Shown: piece after piece, positions 7,987 to 16,800 of the stretch
How positions within the stretch are numbered: the stretch's first letter is position 1
How the letters are laid out: each line of letters opens with the position of its first letter
Assembly: GCA_040901795.1 (NCBI GenBank)
Contig: JBBDYH010000093.1
Location: 1 to 22,720 of the forward strand
Length of the DNA: 22,720 nt
Direction of reading: 5' to 3'
DNA from: JBBDYH01 sp040901795
GTDB taxonomy: Bacteria; Planctomycetota; Planctomycetia; Pirellulales; JALHPA01
Position numbers and translations under genes: made by a program
The notes under the pieces: generated by a model
What the model saw: only the letters and a program-made list of their open reading frames with translations
The model's database searches: none
Told to the model about the DNA's origin: nothing

Positions 7987-9006
7987 ATGTCGATCCAGCT
8001 CACCTGTCCCAGCGGCCATACGCTGAAGATCGCCGATGCCTGGGCGGGCCGTGCCGGTCGCTGCCCGGTCTGCAAGGCGGTCGTTGAAGTGCCGGCGCTT
8101 CCGCCGCCAGCGCCAAGCCCGCCGCCTCTTCCGCCGCTTGCGCTCGTCCCGACTCCCGCGAATAGTAGGGTGGGCCGAATCGGCCCTTCGATCAGTTCAG
8201 GGCGGGCCGAGCGTGTCGAAGCCCGCGAGGCCCACGGCACGAATACAGCCACGGCGCCGCCTGAAGCCAAGCCGGCGTCAGCAACGTCGCGCCCGACACG
8301 TCAGCCTCCGCCATTGCCTGAGCCGGCGACCACCGCGGCCGACAATCTGAGCATAGCAGCGATCGACAGCGTCATCGCGGAGATTGGCGCACGCTCCAGC
8401 AATCGAGACAACGGAAAGCCCACCGCCAAGGAGAAGCATTCGTCGACAGTTGTATCGCAACCGATCATCGCTGCGAGGGACACCGCGGCTGCGCCGGTCG
8501 CTGTGGCCGCGCCGCACGTCGCCCCGCCGCCGTCTCCTGGTGTCGGCCCGCAAGTCCCGCCGCCGCAGACCGGTTACCAACCCGATGTGGACAAGCGCTG
8601 GACTGTTTATTACCTGGCGGCGTCGATCGTGGCGCTCAGTCTGTTCTGCGTGGCGCCTGCGATGCCGCATTGGAACCTCGGCGCCGCGCCGGCCTGGGCC
8701 CGCGCTGTGCTCCTCATTTCGCTCTTGCAGTTGGCTTACGGCGCCTGGGTGGCCTCGATCCCCGATTGGGCCACGCTCCGCTCTTCGATGATCGTGCTGA
8801 CGGCCGTAGCGGCGCTCTATGGCTTGACGATGACCGTGGCGCTGACGACGCCGCTGGAAAACGCGCTGCCCCTCGACCTGACCGACGTCAGGCGTCAGGC
8901 CGTCTTATGGTGCGCGGGCGTGGTCCTGCTCGCGTCCCTTTTGGCCTATTTCTGCGGCCGCGCCGCCTGGCGCTGGCGGCGGACGCTCGAGCTGCTCCGA
9001 GCTTGA
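7987..9006 (+). CDS. Zinc-ribbon, proline-rich linker, four-TM membrane protein
   Basis: 339 residues. The N-terminus has a zinc-ribbon-like pattern C7, H11, C26, C29 in MSIQLTCPSGHTLKIADAW and GRCPVCKAVV, a domain often seen at the start of planctomycete membrane proteins. Residues about 35-205 are Pro/Ala-rich and probably disordered; they contain an apparent repeat-derived peptide (SISSGRAERVEA). The C-terminus has four hydrophobic segments: YYLAASIVALSLFCV, AVLLISLLQLAYGAWV, MIVLTAVAALYGLTM and AVLWCAGVVLLASLLAYFC, ending in a basic RAAWRWRRTLELLRA tail. ATG at 7987 is the only reasonable start for the ribbon; no clear Shine-Dalgarno site is visible. Function unknown; a membrane-tethered regulatory or scaffold role is only a guess. 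Confidence 0.8.
   Translation: MSIQLTCPSGHTLKIADAWAGRAGRCPVCKAVVEVPALPPPAPSPPPLPPLALVPTPANSRVGRIGPSISSGRAERVEAREAHGTNTATAPPEAKPASATSRPTRQPPPLPEPATTAADNLSIAAIDSVIAEIGARSSNRDNGKPTAKEKHSSTVVSQPIIAARDTAAAPVAVAAPHVAPPPSPGVGPQVPPPQTGYQPDVDKRWTVYYLAASIVALSLFCVAPAMPHWNLGAAPAWARAVLLISLLQLAYGAWVASIPDWATLRSSMIVLTAVAALYGLTMTVALTTPLENALPLDLTDVRRQAVLWCAGVVLLASLLAYFCGRAAWRWRRTLELLRA
8164..8221. repeat. Palindromic repeats inside the zinc-ribbon protein's linker
   Basis: 8172-8186 is GGGCCGAATCGGCCC, a palindrome around a central A. Directly after it, 8186-8221 starts CTTCGATCAG and ends GTGTCGAAG, giving CTTCGA/TCGAAG ends. Its translation SISSGRAERVEAREA matches the peptide seen when the common CTTCGACAAGCTCAG-type repeat is read through. 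It sits in a disordered linker. Confidence 0.65.
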
Positions 9007-9179
9007 TTCCTGCTTGCGCAGGGCACCAGGCAACGAAAACAGGCGATGAAAGCGGCCGCATCGTTATTGGTCGCTTGGATGTAAGCTGCAACAGGCCACG
9101 GCAGATTCGTAGACCGGTCTTTTCCCTGACTGCAACTTCGCTCGTTGCCGACGCCATTCGCGCGCGTTATATACATCGC

Positions 9180-10025
9180 ATGAGCGCAATGCAGATCCCT
9201 GTATCGCTGGGGGGCATGAACCGTGCGTTACCCCCCGATGCTCCCGGACTTGTCGCGGTCATGAACAATCGACTCGATTTTGATCGCGCCGAAGTCGAGC
9301 ACTGGTATCGCATTCCGGTCCAATCAGCGCCCGACGGCCTTCGCAAGATTCGCTGGGTCGCGTTCTACTTGACCAAGGCTTTCGGATGCCAAAAGTGGTC
9401 AGTCCGGCACTGGGCTAGAGTGCGCAGAATTACGCAAGTAAAACGCCTTGACTTGTTGCCTGCGGAACAGCACCAACCCCGAGCCCAGAACCTGTACTAT
9501 CGCCTTGAACTTGGCTCGCTGCAAACTCGGCCCGAGCCGATCTTCAGCAGGCGCCGGCGCCTGATCGTGTTCATTCCGTCCATTTGGAAAAAGTTCACCG
9601 GAGCCCTTGAAATCAACGACCTCGTGCACGGCAGCCCGCTGGAGGATCGATTGTGGGCGGCGTTCAAGCAGGAGGAGATCGAGGCCGAGCGGCAATGGTG
9701 GGAATTCGACAAGAAAACTCGTTATTGTCTGGACTTTGCGCTATTCTGTCCGCAGCGCAACATCGACGTGGAGTGCGACGGCGATAGCTGGCATATCAAG
9801 CCGGAGGCAGCCGCTCACGACAATGCCCGCAACAACTTCATGGAGCAGCGCGGCTGGCACGTACTTCGTTTCAATACGAGACAACTCACCGACGACTTGC
9901 CAGGCTGTGTCCGGGGCGTGACGACGCTGATCAATCGGTGCGGAGGGCAGACCATGTCGGACGATTCGGTAAAGTCGGTTCCTGAGCCGCGGCCGGACGG
10001 ATCGAAACAGTTGCGGCTGTTTTGA
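9180..10025 (+). CDS. DUF559-like (PD-(D/E)XK/Vsr-like) nuclease domain protein
   Basis: 281 residues from ATG at 9180; starts at 9216 or 9261 are also possible, and no strong ribosome site decides. The C-terminal part has the DUF559 pattern: PLEDRLWAAF, then YCLDFALFC with D185, then IDVECDGDSWH with E198 and D200, then DNARNNFMEQRGWHVLRFNTRQL. These are candidate metal-binding and catalytic residues of the Vsr/restriction-endonuclease-like fold. The N-terminal 150 residues (WVAFYLTKAFGCQKWSVRHW, NLYYRLELG, IFSRRRRLIVFIP) are not a domain I can name. DUF559 proteins often occur in defence or mobile contexts, and this one precedes an ATPase/TOPRIM pair by about 460 bp. Substrate unknown. Confidence 0.75.
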   Translation: MSAMQIPVSLGGMNRALPPDAPGLVAVMNNRLDFDRAEVEHWYRIPVQSAPDGLRKIRWVAFYLTKAFGCQKWSVRHWARVRRITQVKRLDLLPAEQHQPRAQNLYYRLELGSLQTRPEPIFSRRRRLIVFIPSIWKKFTGALEINDLVHGSPLEDRLWAAFKQEEIEAERQWWEFDKKTRYCLDFALFCPQRNIDVECDGDSWHIKPEAAAHDNARNNFMEQRGWHVLRFNTRQLTDDLPGCVRGVTTLINRCGGQTMSDDSVKSVPEPRPDGSKQLRLF

Positions 10026-10165
10026 GGGAGCCTTCCGTCAAATTACTGCCCTGCACGCGTCAAACGAATGGAAGTGCTTGAGTAGCTTGCTAACACCCCG
10101 GCTTTTCGCTTGCCAGGCGGCACATCAGGCTGGTAATCGTGTCGCGCTCAACTTTGATGGGATAG
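10026..10165. other. Non-coding stretch, no feature recognised
   Basis: The gap between the DUF559 gene and the ATPase gene is 458 bp. Its first part shows no credible ORF, tRNA, promoter or terminator to my reading. The rest holds the doubtful 76-residue ORF and the tRNA-like T-arm sequence listed separately. Confidence 0.5.
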
Positions 10166-10396
10166 TTGATGGATTACGGGACCGTGGAGACCCGTCCTGT
10201 AGAAGTTGCCATGACAGTTAGTCGTGATCGCGGTTTCGTCGTCGCATTCAACCACGTCGAGGACTTCGAGCATGATCTGGGCGTCCATGGTTTCACGGAC
10301 GCCAAGGCCTTGATCATGGCGATGCCGCGGCGGCACTTGCCAGATTTGGCTGGTCGGGCTAATCAATGGTTCGGTGGGACAGTAGAATTAATGTGA
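10166..10396 (+). CDS. Small hypothetical protein, doubtful
   Basis: 76 residues from TTG at 10166, or 75 from ATG at 10169. Sequence such as SRDRGFVVAFNHVEDFEHD and FTDAKALIMAMPRRHLPDL has a plausible mix of hydrophobic and charged residues, but I recognise no family. A 72-residue ORF lies antisense over nearly the same bases, so one of the two is a shadow and possibly both are. It ends 88 bp before the ATPase gene. No ribosome binding site is evident. Confidence 0.3.
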   Translation: MMDYGTVETRPVEVAMTVSRDRGFVVAFNHVEDFEHDLGVHGFTDAKALIMAMPRRHLPDLAGRANQWFGGTVELM

Positions 10397-10433
10397 AAGG
10401 CTGGCTCAGAGCTTCGCTCCGCGGAGGTACGAA

Positions 10434-10446
10434 CGGTTCGAATCCG
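10434..10446 (+). other. tRNA T-arm-like sequence, possible tRNA remnant or att site
   Basis: CGGTTCGAATCCG contains the GGTTCGAATCC consensus of tRNA T-arms and can form a 3-bp stem around a 7-base loop. The next two pairs of a normal 5-bp T-stem do not match, and no pairing acceptor 5' half was found upstream. It is therefore not a complete tRNA. It could be the 3' fragment left by integration at a tRNA gene, or chance. Confidence 0.3.
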
Positions 10447-10483
10447 CCTGCCCTGTCTGAAGCACAACTTTGCGGAATCCCCT

Positions 10484-11689
10484 ATGCAATTACGCCGCTT
10501 GGAAATCCAAAACTATCGGGCCATTCGCGACCAGGATTTCGTCTTTGCAGATGCGATGGGCGGCATTCGCGCCGTTACGGTATTAGCCGGACCGAACGGA
10601 TGCGGGAAAACGTCTGTGCTCTTTGCCATTTACCGGGCGCTGAGCGGCGCCATGGGCTATTACTCGGATGATGTGCCGGACGCTAGTGACGACGAGATCT
10701 TCCGGGAAGGTGGTGCAGGCAACTGGAGTTTCCAACCGAATGGCGTCAGGATTCATTTAGACCTCGAGTACAGTGAAGAGGAACAGAACGCGGCTCCCCG
10801 ACTTCTTGAGGCGACTCGAATCCTTCAAAAGTCGCGACCGGACGGACGATTGGAAAGTGTTCCGAGTCTGCAAAACGGTCAGCTGTCTATTACGTGGGAG
10901 TATCCCCCGGGACAATACCCGGATGGTTCATTCAAACCACTCGCATCTGTCCGACCGAACGTCACCGGCGGTGCGACATGGCTTGGTTTGCCGCGTTGGG
11001 CAATACGCGGTTGGAGATATCGTCCCCGCCGGCTCGTTGAATTGGACTTGCTGGACAAAATCGGGATTCTGAGGATGTTTGCGCAGAACCGGGGTAAGCG
11101 TTGGGTTGCAGCCGAAGAGCGCGAGGCATTTCCGGTCGGCGATGAGGAAGGATTCGATCCAGTCGAAGCGGCCCCACAGACCAGACGGCCAAATCCAACC
11201 GTGTCAGGAATTCTAAAGGTCCTCGCAGATGCGGCACACGGTCGTCGTCCCAACGGTGCGCCACAGGAGGAAAACATTGAGCAAAAGGTTCGAGAATTAT
11301 TTGCGCGAATTTGTGCGCCTAAACGTTACGTTGGATATGTCTACTACGGGCCGAGCGACGTTGTCGGCACACCGCTGCTGGAAGAAGGGGACCGCCAATA
11401 TCCGCTTAGCATGGCGGCGACAGGTGAGCAAGTTATCTTGGATTACCTGACGCAGTTCGTCTATCCGCGACCTGTGAACAATAGTCTCATTCTCATCGAC
11501 GAGCCGGAACTACATCTTCACCCACGCTGGATCCGGCAACTCTACCGGGCGCTGCCCCAGATGGGTCGCGGCAACCAGTTCATCATGACGACGCACAGTC
11601 CTGAACTTCGCCAATTAGCGGCCGAGGAAAATGCATTGATCGATCTCGGACATTTGGCAGAGCCATCGGGGAGCCAAGCACGTGCCTAA
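10484..11689 (+). CDS. AAA/ABC-type ATPase of OLD/SMC-like family, partner of TOPRIM protein (PARIS-like)
   Basis: 401 residues. MQLRRLEIQNYRAIRD is the RecF/SMC/OLD-type start. Walker A is GPNGCGKT at residues 36-43. A signature-like ATGEQ lies at 312-316, Walker B is LILIDEPELHLHP with D339 and E340, and the switch histidine is H371 in MTTHSPELRQL. There is no long coiled-coil or fused nuclease domain, so the catalytic activity probably lies in the next gene, whose GTG start overlaps this stop by 8 bp. Known two-gene systems of this design include PARIS (AriA ATPase with AriB DUF4435/TOPRIM). Assignment to PARIS itself is inference; another OLD-like system is possible. ATG at 10484 has no obvious Shine-Dalgarno sequence. 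Local base composition is less GC-rich than the flanks, which suggests transfer. Confidence 0.85.
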   Translation: MQLRRLEIQNYRAIRDQDFVFADAMGGIRAVTVLAGPNGCGKTSVLFAIYRALSGAMGYYSDDVPDASDDEIFREGGAGNWSFQPNGVRIHLDLEYSEEEQNAAPRLLEATRILQKSRPDGRLESVPSLQNGQLSITWEYPPGQYPDGSFKPLASVRPNVTGGATWLGLPRWAIRGWRYRPRRLVELDLLDKIGILRMFAQNRGKRWVAAEEREAFPVGDEEGFDPVEAAPQTRRPNPTVSGILKVLADAAHGRRPNGAPQEENIEQKVRELFARICAPKRYVGYVYYGPSDVVGTPLLEEGDRQYPLSMAATGEQVILDYLTQFVYPRPVNNSLILIDEPELHLHPRWIRQLYRALPQMGRGNQFIMTTHSPELRQLAAEENALIDLGHLAEPSGSQARA

Positions 11690-12698
11690 CGCGCCCCTTT
11701 ACCCGGAAGCGAAACCGTTTGATGGTGATGTCTTGATCCTCTGCGAGGGAGACGCTGTTAGCTATGAGTCCCAGCTACTTAAAGCTTGGGCCGACACAAC
11801 GAACCTCAATGGACGGTTCGTCAAAGCGATGTCATGCGGAACTACCACAGCCCTTCTAGGCATGGCAGATGCTGTGGGTCGCACTATTCCGATCATCGTT
11901 GTCGAAGACCGTGATTTTCGGACGCTGGAAGAAGCTCGCAAGGAGTGTGACAAGAATCTGAAGAATCGCGAAGACCGGAACGTCGCGATGCGAGGGTGGG
12001 TGTCGTGGCAGCGTGCCGAAATCGAAAATTACTTCACCGATGACTCCGTGTTGCCGCCAGTTTTCGGCGATGTATTCGAGTGCGATGAGGATGACGTACG
12101 AGCGGCAGTGCGATCAGCCCTCAGCGAACTCACAGTGGCGCAGGCGCTGGAATACGCACTCTATCGTGCACGTAAGAGTTGGCTATCGACAGACGCGAAC
12201 CGGGCGCTACGAGTTCAATCGGTGCAGTGGAACGCCAGAGGCCGAACTCGGCTGTCTGCGGAGGAGGTGAGGAATAAGCTAACTGGCCGCTTGGATAAGT
12301 GGCAGAAGAGCCTTCACGATGGATCAACTTGGGAAGATCCGATGGCGGGTCAACAACTACTGGCGGACTTCGATACAAAGTGCAATGACTGGAGCAATCT
12401 CGCGTATGAGGAGTCAACCTGGCGGCGCGATTGGGGTTGTAAGGAGGTCATCAAGCACGTGCGTATGACTCTCGCGCAATCCAAGCCGGGCTGGTGGAGT
12501 ACAGCCGAACATCCAGAACAGTCCGTGAAATGGGGCTCGATGAAAGACGATAAGACCCGTGATGCACATGACCGTTTCTTAGAGCGGACTATCCAGCCTA
12601 AGCTAGTGAAAGCAGTCACCGCCCAGCTATCGATCAGCACTCCGTTCGACCTTCGGGCCGAGTTGGATAATCTCGCGGCTATTATCCGCACGGTCTGA
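11682..12698 (+). CDS. DUF4435-like TOPRIM protein, partner of upstream ATPase
   Basis: 338 residues from GTG at 11682, inside the end of the ATPase gene, with GGGGAG about 11 bases upstream; this indicates translational coupling. TOPRIM features: VLILCEGDAVSYE with E22-G23, a Gly-containing turn (AMSCGTTTALLGMA), then IIVVEDRDF with D76 and D78. The following WQRAEIENYF (109-118) matches the W-x-R-x-E-I-E-N-Y pattern typical of DUF4435/OLD-like TOPRIM proteins such as AriB. The remaining 220 residues are Trp- and Lys-rich helices without a recognised domain. Expected role: effector nuclease controlled by the ATPase in an anti-phage response (inference from family). It is longer than AriB proteins as I know them (about 300 residues). 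Confidence 0.78.
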   Translation: MPNAPLYPEAKPFDGDVLILCEGDAVSYESQLLKAWADTTNLNGRFVKAMSCGTTTALLGMADAVGRTIPIIVVEDRDFRTLEEARKECDKNLKNREDRNVAMRGWVSWQRAEIENYFTDDSVLPPVFGDVFECDEDDVRAAVRSALSELTVAQALEYALYRARKSWLSTDANRALRVQSVQWNARGRTRLSAEEVRNKLTGRLDKWQKSLHDGSTWEDPMAGQQLLADFDTKCNDWSNLAYEESTWRRDWGCKEVIKHVRMTLAQSKPGWWSTAEHPEQSVKWGSMKDDKTRDAHDRFLERTIQPKLVKAVTAQLSISTPFDLRAELDNLAAIIRTV

Positions 12699-12879
12699 AT
12701 GAAGCAAAATGAGATTGTCGAGACTCTTGGGTTCAGATGCAACGCCGCACGGATCTCCGGTTTTTTCAGCAGCTACCGAAACCAGTTGACCTGGTTCGAC
12801 GGTTGGAGAGACGTCTGACCGCGGTAAATGGCCGGCCTTGTTTTGGTTTTCAGGTTTCGACTAATCCTGCATTCCTTTG

Positions 12880-12885
12880 TAGAAT
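12880..12885 (+). promoter_or_regulatory. Possible -10 element for leaderless MNT transcript
   Basis: TAGAAT ends six bases before the ATG at 12892, the spacing expected when transcription starts at or next to the start codon. The best -35 match (TTCGAC, 18 bp upstream) is weak. The absence of a Shine-Dalgarno site before this ATG fits a leaderless message. Confidence 0.3.
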
Positions 12886-12891
12886 GCCGCT

Positions 12892-13347
12892 ATGAAACGA
12901 ACCGAACAAACCGGCCGACGTGCGGCTCCGCGGGAGGTCTATTATCCCGAGCTTGCGCCGATGTCGGCCATTCGCCGCTTCGCCCGGCAAATTGTCGAGC
13001 GGTTTCATCCTGAGAGGATCATCCTGTTCGGCTCCTACGCCTATGGCACGCCGACGCCGGATAGCGACGTTGATTTGCTGGTGGTGATGCCGACGCGCAA
13101 CCAGGTCGAGCAGGCCGTGCGCATCGATGAAGCGATTGCGGATCGGGGGTTTCCACTGGATTTGCTGGTACGCACTCCCAAGACGCTCGCCACTCGGCTT
13201 CGTTGGGGCGATTCTTTGCTGCAAGAGATCGTGACCCGAGGCAAGGTGCTGTATAAAAAGGTACACGCGCCAGTGGGTGCGCAAGGCCGAAAGCGACATC
13301 GTCGTGGCTCGGCATCTCTTCAAACTAAAGTCCTTGCCCTGCGATGA
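12892..13347 (+). CDS. MNT-type nucleotidyltransferase antitoxin with aberrant C-terminus
   Basis: 151 residues. The core motif LFGSYAYGTPTPDSDVDLLVV contains G47-S48 and D59-x-D61, with a third acidic residue D90 in FPLDLLV. This is the minimal nucleotidyltransferase fold of MntA-like antitoxins, which modify and silence HEPN RNase toxins. After GDSLLQEIVTRGKVLYK, where such proteins normally end, the frame continues for about 30 residues (VHAPVGAQGRKRHRRG...) that overlap the HEPN gene in the wrong frame. This suggests that the original stop was lost by a small deletion or frameshift. An internal ATG at 12961 could also be the start. Confidence 0.85.
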   Translation: MKRTEQTGRRAAPREVYYPELAPMSAIRRFARQIVERFHPERIILFGSYAYGTPTPDSDVDLLVVMPTRNQVEQAVRIDEAIADRGFPLDLLVRTPKTLATRLRWGDSLLQEIVTRGKVLYKKVHAPVGAQGRKRHRRGSASLQTKVLALR

Positions 13348-13638
13348 AATCTGTTTTCATTGCCAGCAGGCCATCGAGAAGTACTTGAAGAGCCTGCTGG
13401 CCGAGTTCGGGCTGCCGATTCAGAAAACGCACGATCTAACCATCCTGCTCTACCAGCCGATGCCACGCTACGACCGCTTGGGCGCGGCCTCAAAGCAGTA
13501 ACGCGCTACGCCGTCGAATACCGTTACCCAGGGATGAACACGAACAGCCGTCAGGCGCGGGCGGCGTATCGAAAGGCCCTTGTCATTCGCGATGAAATCC
13601 GTCGGCGGCTTGGGCTGCGTCCGAGAAGGCTGAAATAA
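13277..13638 (+). pseudogene. HEPN-domain toxin, frame-disrupted
   Basis: Frame 1 from GTG at 13277 reads RKAESDIVVARHLFK, ICFHCQQAIEKYLKSLL, QKTHDLTILLYQPMP and then runs into TAA at about 13499. A second frame, open from 13360, supplies the expected continuation ATLRPLGRGLKAV, TRYAVEYRYPG and RKALVIRDEIRRRLGL to 13638. Joining them near 13463 (one base lost, or two gained) rebuilds a full-length HEPN protein of about 120 residues. The start also looks damaged: the conserved QWVRKAE block is open 5' of the GTG, but no other start codon lies between it and the TGA at 13232. The HEPN toxin is therefore probably inactive, unless this is a sequencing error or programmed frameshift. Confidence 0.75.
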
Positions 13639-13757
13639 ACGGCTTCTGGCCCGCTACTTGCGCCGGGCGTGTTGTCGGCTGGAGACCGTACAGGCTAAAC
13701 TGAAGACGGTCCATGCGCTTGAAATAGTGGCTTTGTCTTAATACTGCACTGCCCTAT

Positions 13758-13819
13758 GGGGAGAGGTTAGGTGAGGGGGCAGCGGATCCGGATTCTCGAC
13801 CCTCCCCTAACCCCTCCCT
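13758..13819. repeat. Inverted repeat, GGGAGAGG/CCCTCCCC type
   Basis: Arms 13758-13777 (GGGAGAGGTTAGGTGAGGGG) and 13800-13819 pair with a few mismatches around a 22-bp loop holding CGGATCCG. The arms resemble the GGGAGAGGGTTAGGGTGAGGG-type interspersed repeat seen in many bacterial genomes. It lies between the HEPN remnant and the PSCyt1 gene and could act as a transcription barrier. Confidence 0.65.
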
Positions 13820-13882
13820 GGAAGGGACGGGGACTTTCGAGACAGAGCCTATGAAGTGGATTGCACCCGTAGACGCAAAACC

Positions 13883-16800
13883 ATGAAATGCCGCGACTAC
13901 AAGTTGGCTCGGTTTGTGTTGCAATGCGCGGTTTGTGGGCCGCTTTTGTGCGTATTGGCAATGTTCGGCGCTTTCGCTGGAAAAGCAGCCCCACTGGCGA
14001 GTGATCAGCCTCGCGGTCTCGTCACCTCAACGTCGACGGCGGCCGCCGGGGATTTCTTCGAAGCCAAGATTCGCCCGCTGCTGCTCAGTCGCTGCATCGA
14101 GTGCCATGGCGCGACGAAGCAGGAGTCGGGGTTGCGGCTCGATTCGCGCGAGAGCATTGTCCAAGGCAACGACGAAGGCCCGGTGGTGCTCCTCAAGAAG
14201 CCCGAAAAGAGCCGGCTGCTCGTTGCGGTACGGGGCGAGGGGGAGATCAAGATGCCCCCCAACGGCAAGCTGACGGCGGACGAAGTGGCGGCTCTGACCG
14301 AGTGGGTTAAGCTCGGCCTGCCGTGGCCTGAATCGAAAAATGCGAGCGGTGTGCTTGACCCGGCGGAAGCCATCGCCGCCAAGACGAAACAGCATTGGGC
14401 GTTTCTGCCTGTCCAATTGCCCGCAATGCCGGCGGTGCAACACGAAGCGTGGGTACAGTCGCCGATCGACCGTTTCGTGCTCGCGCGGCTTGAAGCGGCG
14501 GACCTGCCGCCGTCACCGCCGGCCGACCGCCGCACGCTCATCCGGCGGGCGTATTTCGACCTCATTGGCCTGCCGCCCACCACGGCCGAGATCAACGAGT
14601 TCCAGCTCGACAACTCGCCGGACGCTTTTGCGAAAGTCGTCGATCGCTTGCTGGCCAGTCCTCACTACGGCGAGCGCTGGGGCCGCTATTGGCTCGACCT
14701 GGCCCGCTACAGCGACACCAAGGGTTACATCTTCAACGAGGACCGCAACTTTCCACACGCCTATACCTACCGCGACTGGGTCATCCGCGCGCTGAATGAC
14801 GATCTACCGTACGATCAATTTCTTGTGCAGCAGCTCGCCGCCGACTGTCTCTCGGCGGACCGCCCGGAACAAGAGCCCGCACTGGCGGCGATGGGGTTCC
14901 TCACGCTCGGGCGGCGGTTTCTCGGCATCAAACCGGACATTATTGATGACCGCATCGACGTGGTCTTCCGCAGCACGATGGCGCTGACGGTGAGCTGCGC
15001 CCGCTGTCATGACCACAAGTTCGATCCGATTCCCACTGCCGACTACTACTCGCTCTACGGCGTCTTCGATGCGGCCGTTGAGAAGCAAGTGCCCATCGAA
15101 AAGATGACGGCCGAGTATGAAAAAGGCTTGCGCGAGCACGAGCGGCAAGTGGCGCAAACCTTGAGCGAGGGTCATGCCAAGGTGGCGGCTGATTTGCGGG
15201 CGAATGTGGCCGGCTACTTGCTCGCCGCGCACGAAGCCAACCAGCGCGGCGCGCCTCGGACGGACGATTACGATTTCGTTCCCTTCTTTGGCCAGATGAA
15301 CCCGTTCTTCGTCAACCGCTGGCGGACGTTTCTGGACGAGACCGCCGAGCGGGTCGATCCGGTGATGATGCCGTTCCACACATTCGGCGCGTTGCGGGCC
15401 GACGAGTTCGGCCCGGCGGCGTCTGAATTGGCACAGCGTATCGCCGCCAACGATGACGCTGACCCTCGGCGGCGGATCAATCCGCTCGTCGCCAGGCTTT
15501 TCGACGCCGAGCCTCCGAAATCGCTGGCCGAGGTTGCCGAGCGCTATGCAACCTTGCTCAATGATGTAAGCGCGGAATGGGAAAAGCTCGTCGCCGCAGC
15601 CGGCGAGAGCAGCCAACCGCCGCCGACAAAACTCGCCGACGCAGACCGTGAGCAACTGCGGCTCATCTTCTACGGTCCATTCGCACCGACGAACGTGCCG
15701 ACCCGGGACGTTGAGCTGCTGTTGGATCAGAAGACCAAGGACAAGGTGGCCGAGCTGAAACGGAAGCTCGCCGCCTACGCCGCCGGCCCGGGCGCCCCGC
15801 GTCAGGCAATGATCCTCGCAGAGATTGAACCCGCGTATAACCCGCGCATCTTTGTTCGCGGCAACGCCAGCCGTCCGGGGGCCGAAGTGTTGCGGCAGTT
15901 CCTCCGCGTGGTAACGCCCAACCGCCAGCCGTTTGAACACAAAAGCGGCCGGTTGGAGATGGCGCGCTCCATCGCATCGCAGGACAACCCGCTCACCGCG
16001 CGCGTATTCGTCAACCGTGTCTGGGCCGGCCACTTCGGGGCGCCTTTGGTGCGTACCGCGAGCGACTTTGGCTTGCGCAGCGAACCGCCGTCGCACCCGG
16101 AGCTGCTCGATTACCTGGCGCGCACGTTTATGGACGACGGCTGGTCGATCAAGCGGCTGCACCGGCGCATCATGCTCACCAGCGCTTATCAACAGTCGAG
16201 CGATCCGCGTCCAGACGGGGCGGCCCGCGATCCGGAAAACCGGCTGTTGTGGCGGATGAACCGCCGGCGGCTCGATTGGGAAGCCACGCGCGATGCGCTG
16301 CTCGCCGCGTCGGGCAATCTCGATCGCGCGCTGGGCGGCCCGGCGATCGAAATTACGCAGCGCCCCTTCGCGCACCGCCGCACCGTGTACGCACGAATCG
16401 AACGCCAAAACCTGCCGGGCTTGTTCCGGGCGTTCGACTTCGCCTCGCCCGACGCGCACGCGCCGCAGCGGTTCACGACCACGGTGCCGCAGCAAGCGCT
16501 ATTCCTGCTCAATGGGCCGTTCGTGGTCGAACGAGCCGAAGCGCTGGCGTCGCGCGACGAGCTGAGCGCACGCGAAGGCGCGGCCGAGCGGATCCGTCGA
16601 ATGTACGCAATCATCTTCGCCCGCAAGCCCACGACGAAGGAGCTGTCGCTGGGTCTGCAGTTCGTCGCTCAGCCGAACACCATGCCGCCGCCCCTTTCCG
16701 CCAATGCGCTCTTGGCCGAAGCCTGGCAGTACGGCTACGGCGCCTATGACGAAGCTGGGAAGCGCGTCCAGAGTTTCACGCCCTTCACCCACTTTACCGG

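Noticed and set aside
8670..9179. Upstream extension of the DUF559 frame
   Set aside because: It overlaps the end of the zinc-ribbon protein in another frame, is Arg/Ala-rich shadow sequence, and the natural protein starts at or after 9180.
10148..10366. 72-residue minus-strand ORF opposite the small plus-strand ORF
   Set aside because: No recognisable family and no ribosome site; the plus-strand ORF looks marginally more protein-like, though neither is convincing.
12744..12766. Possible terminator after the ATPase/TOPRIM pair (CGGATCTCCG then six T)
   Set aside because: The stem is only three to four base pairs, too short for a credible intrinsic terminator.
14804..16495. 563-residue minus-strand ORF
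   Set aside because: Antisense to the PSCyt1-DUF1549-DUF1553 gene, which has clear motifs over the same bases; Arg-rich content is typical of a GC-rich shadow.
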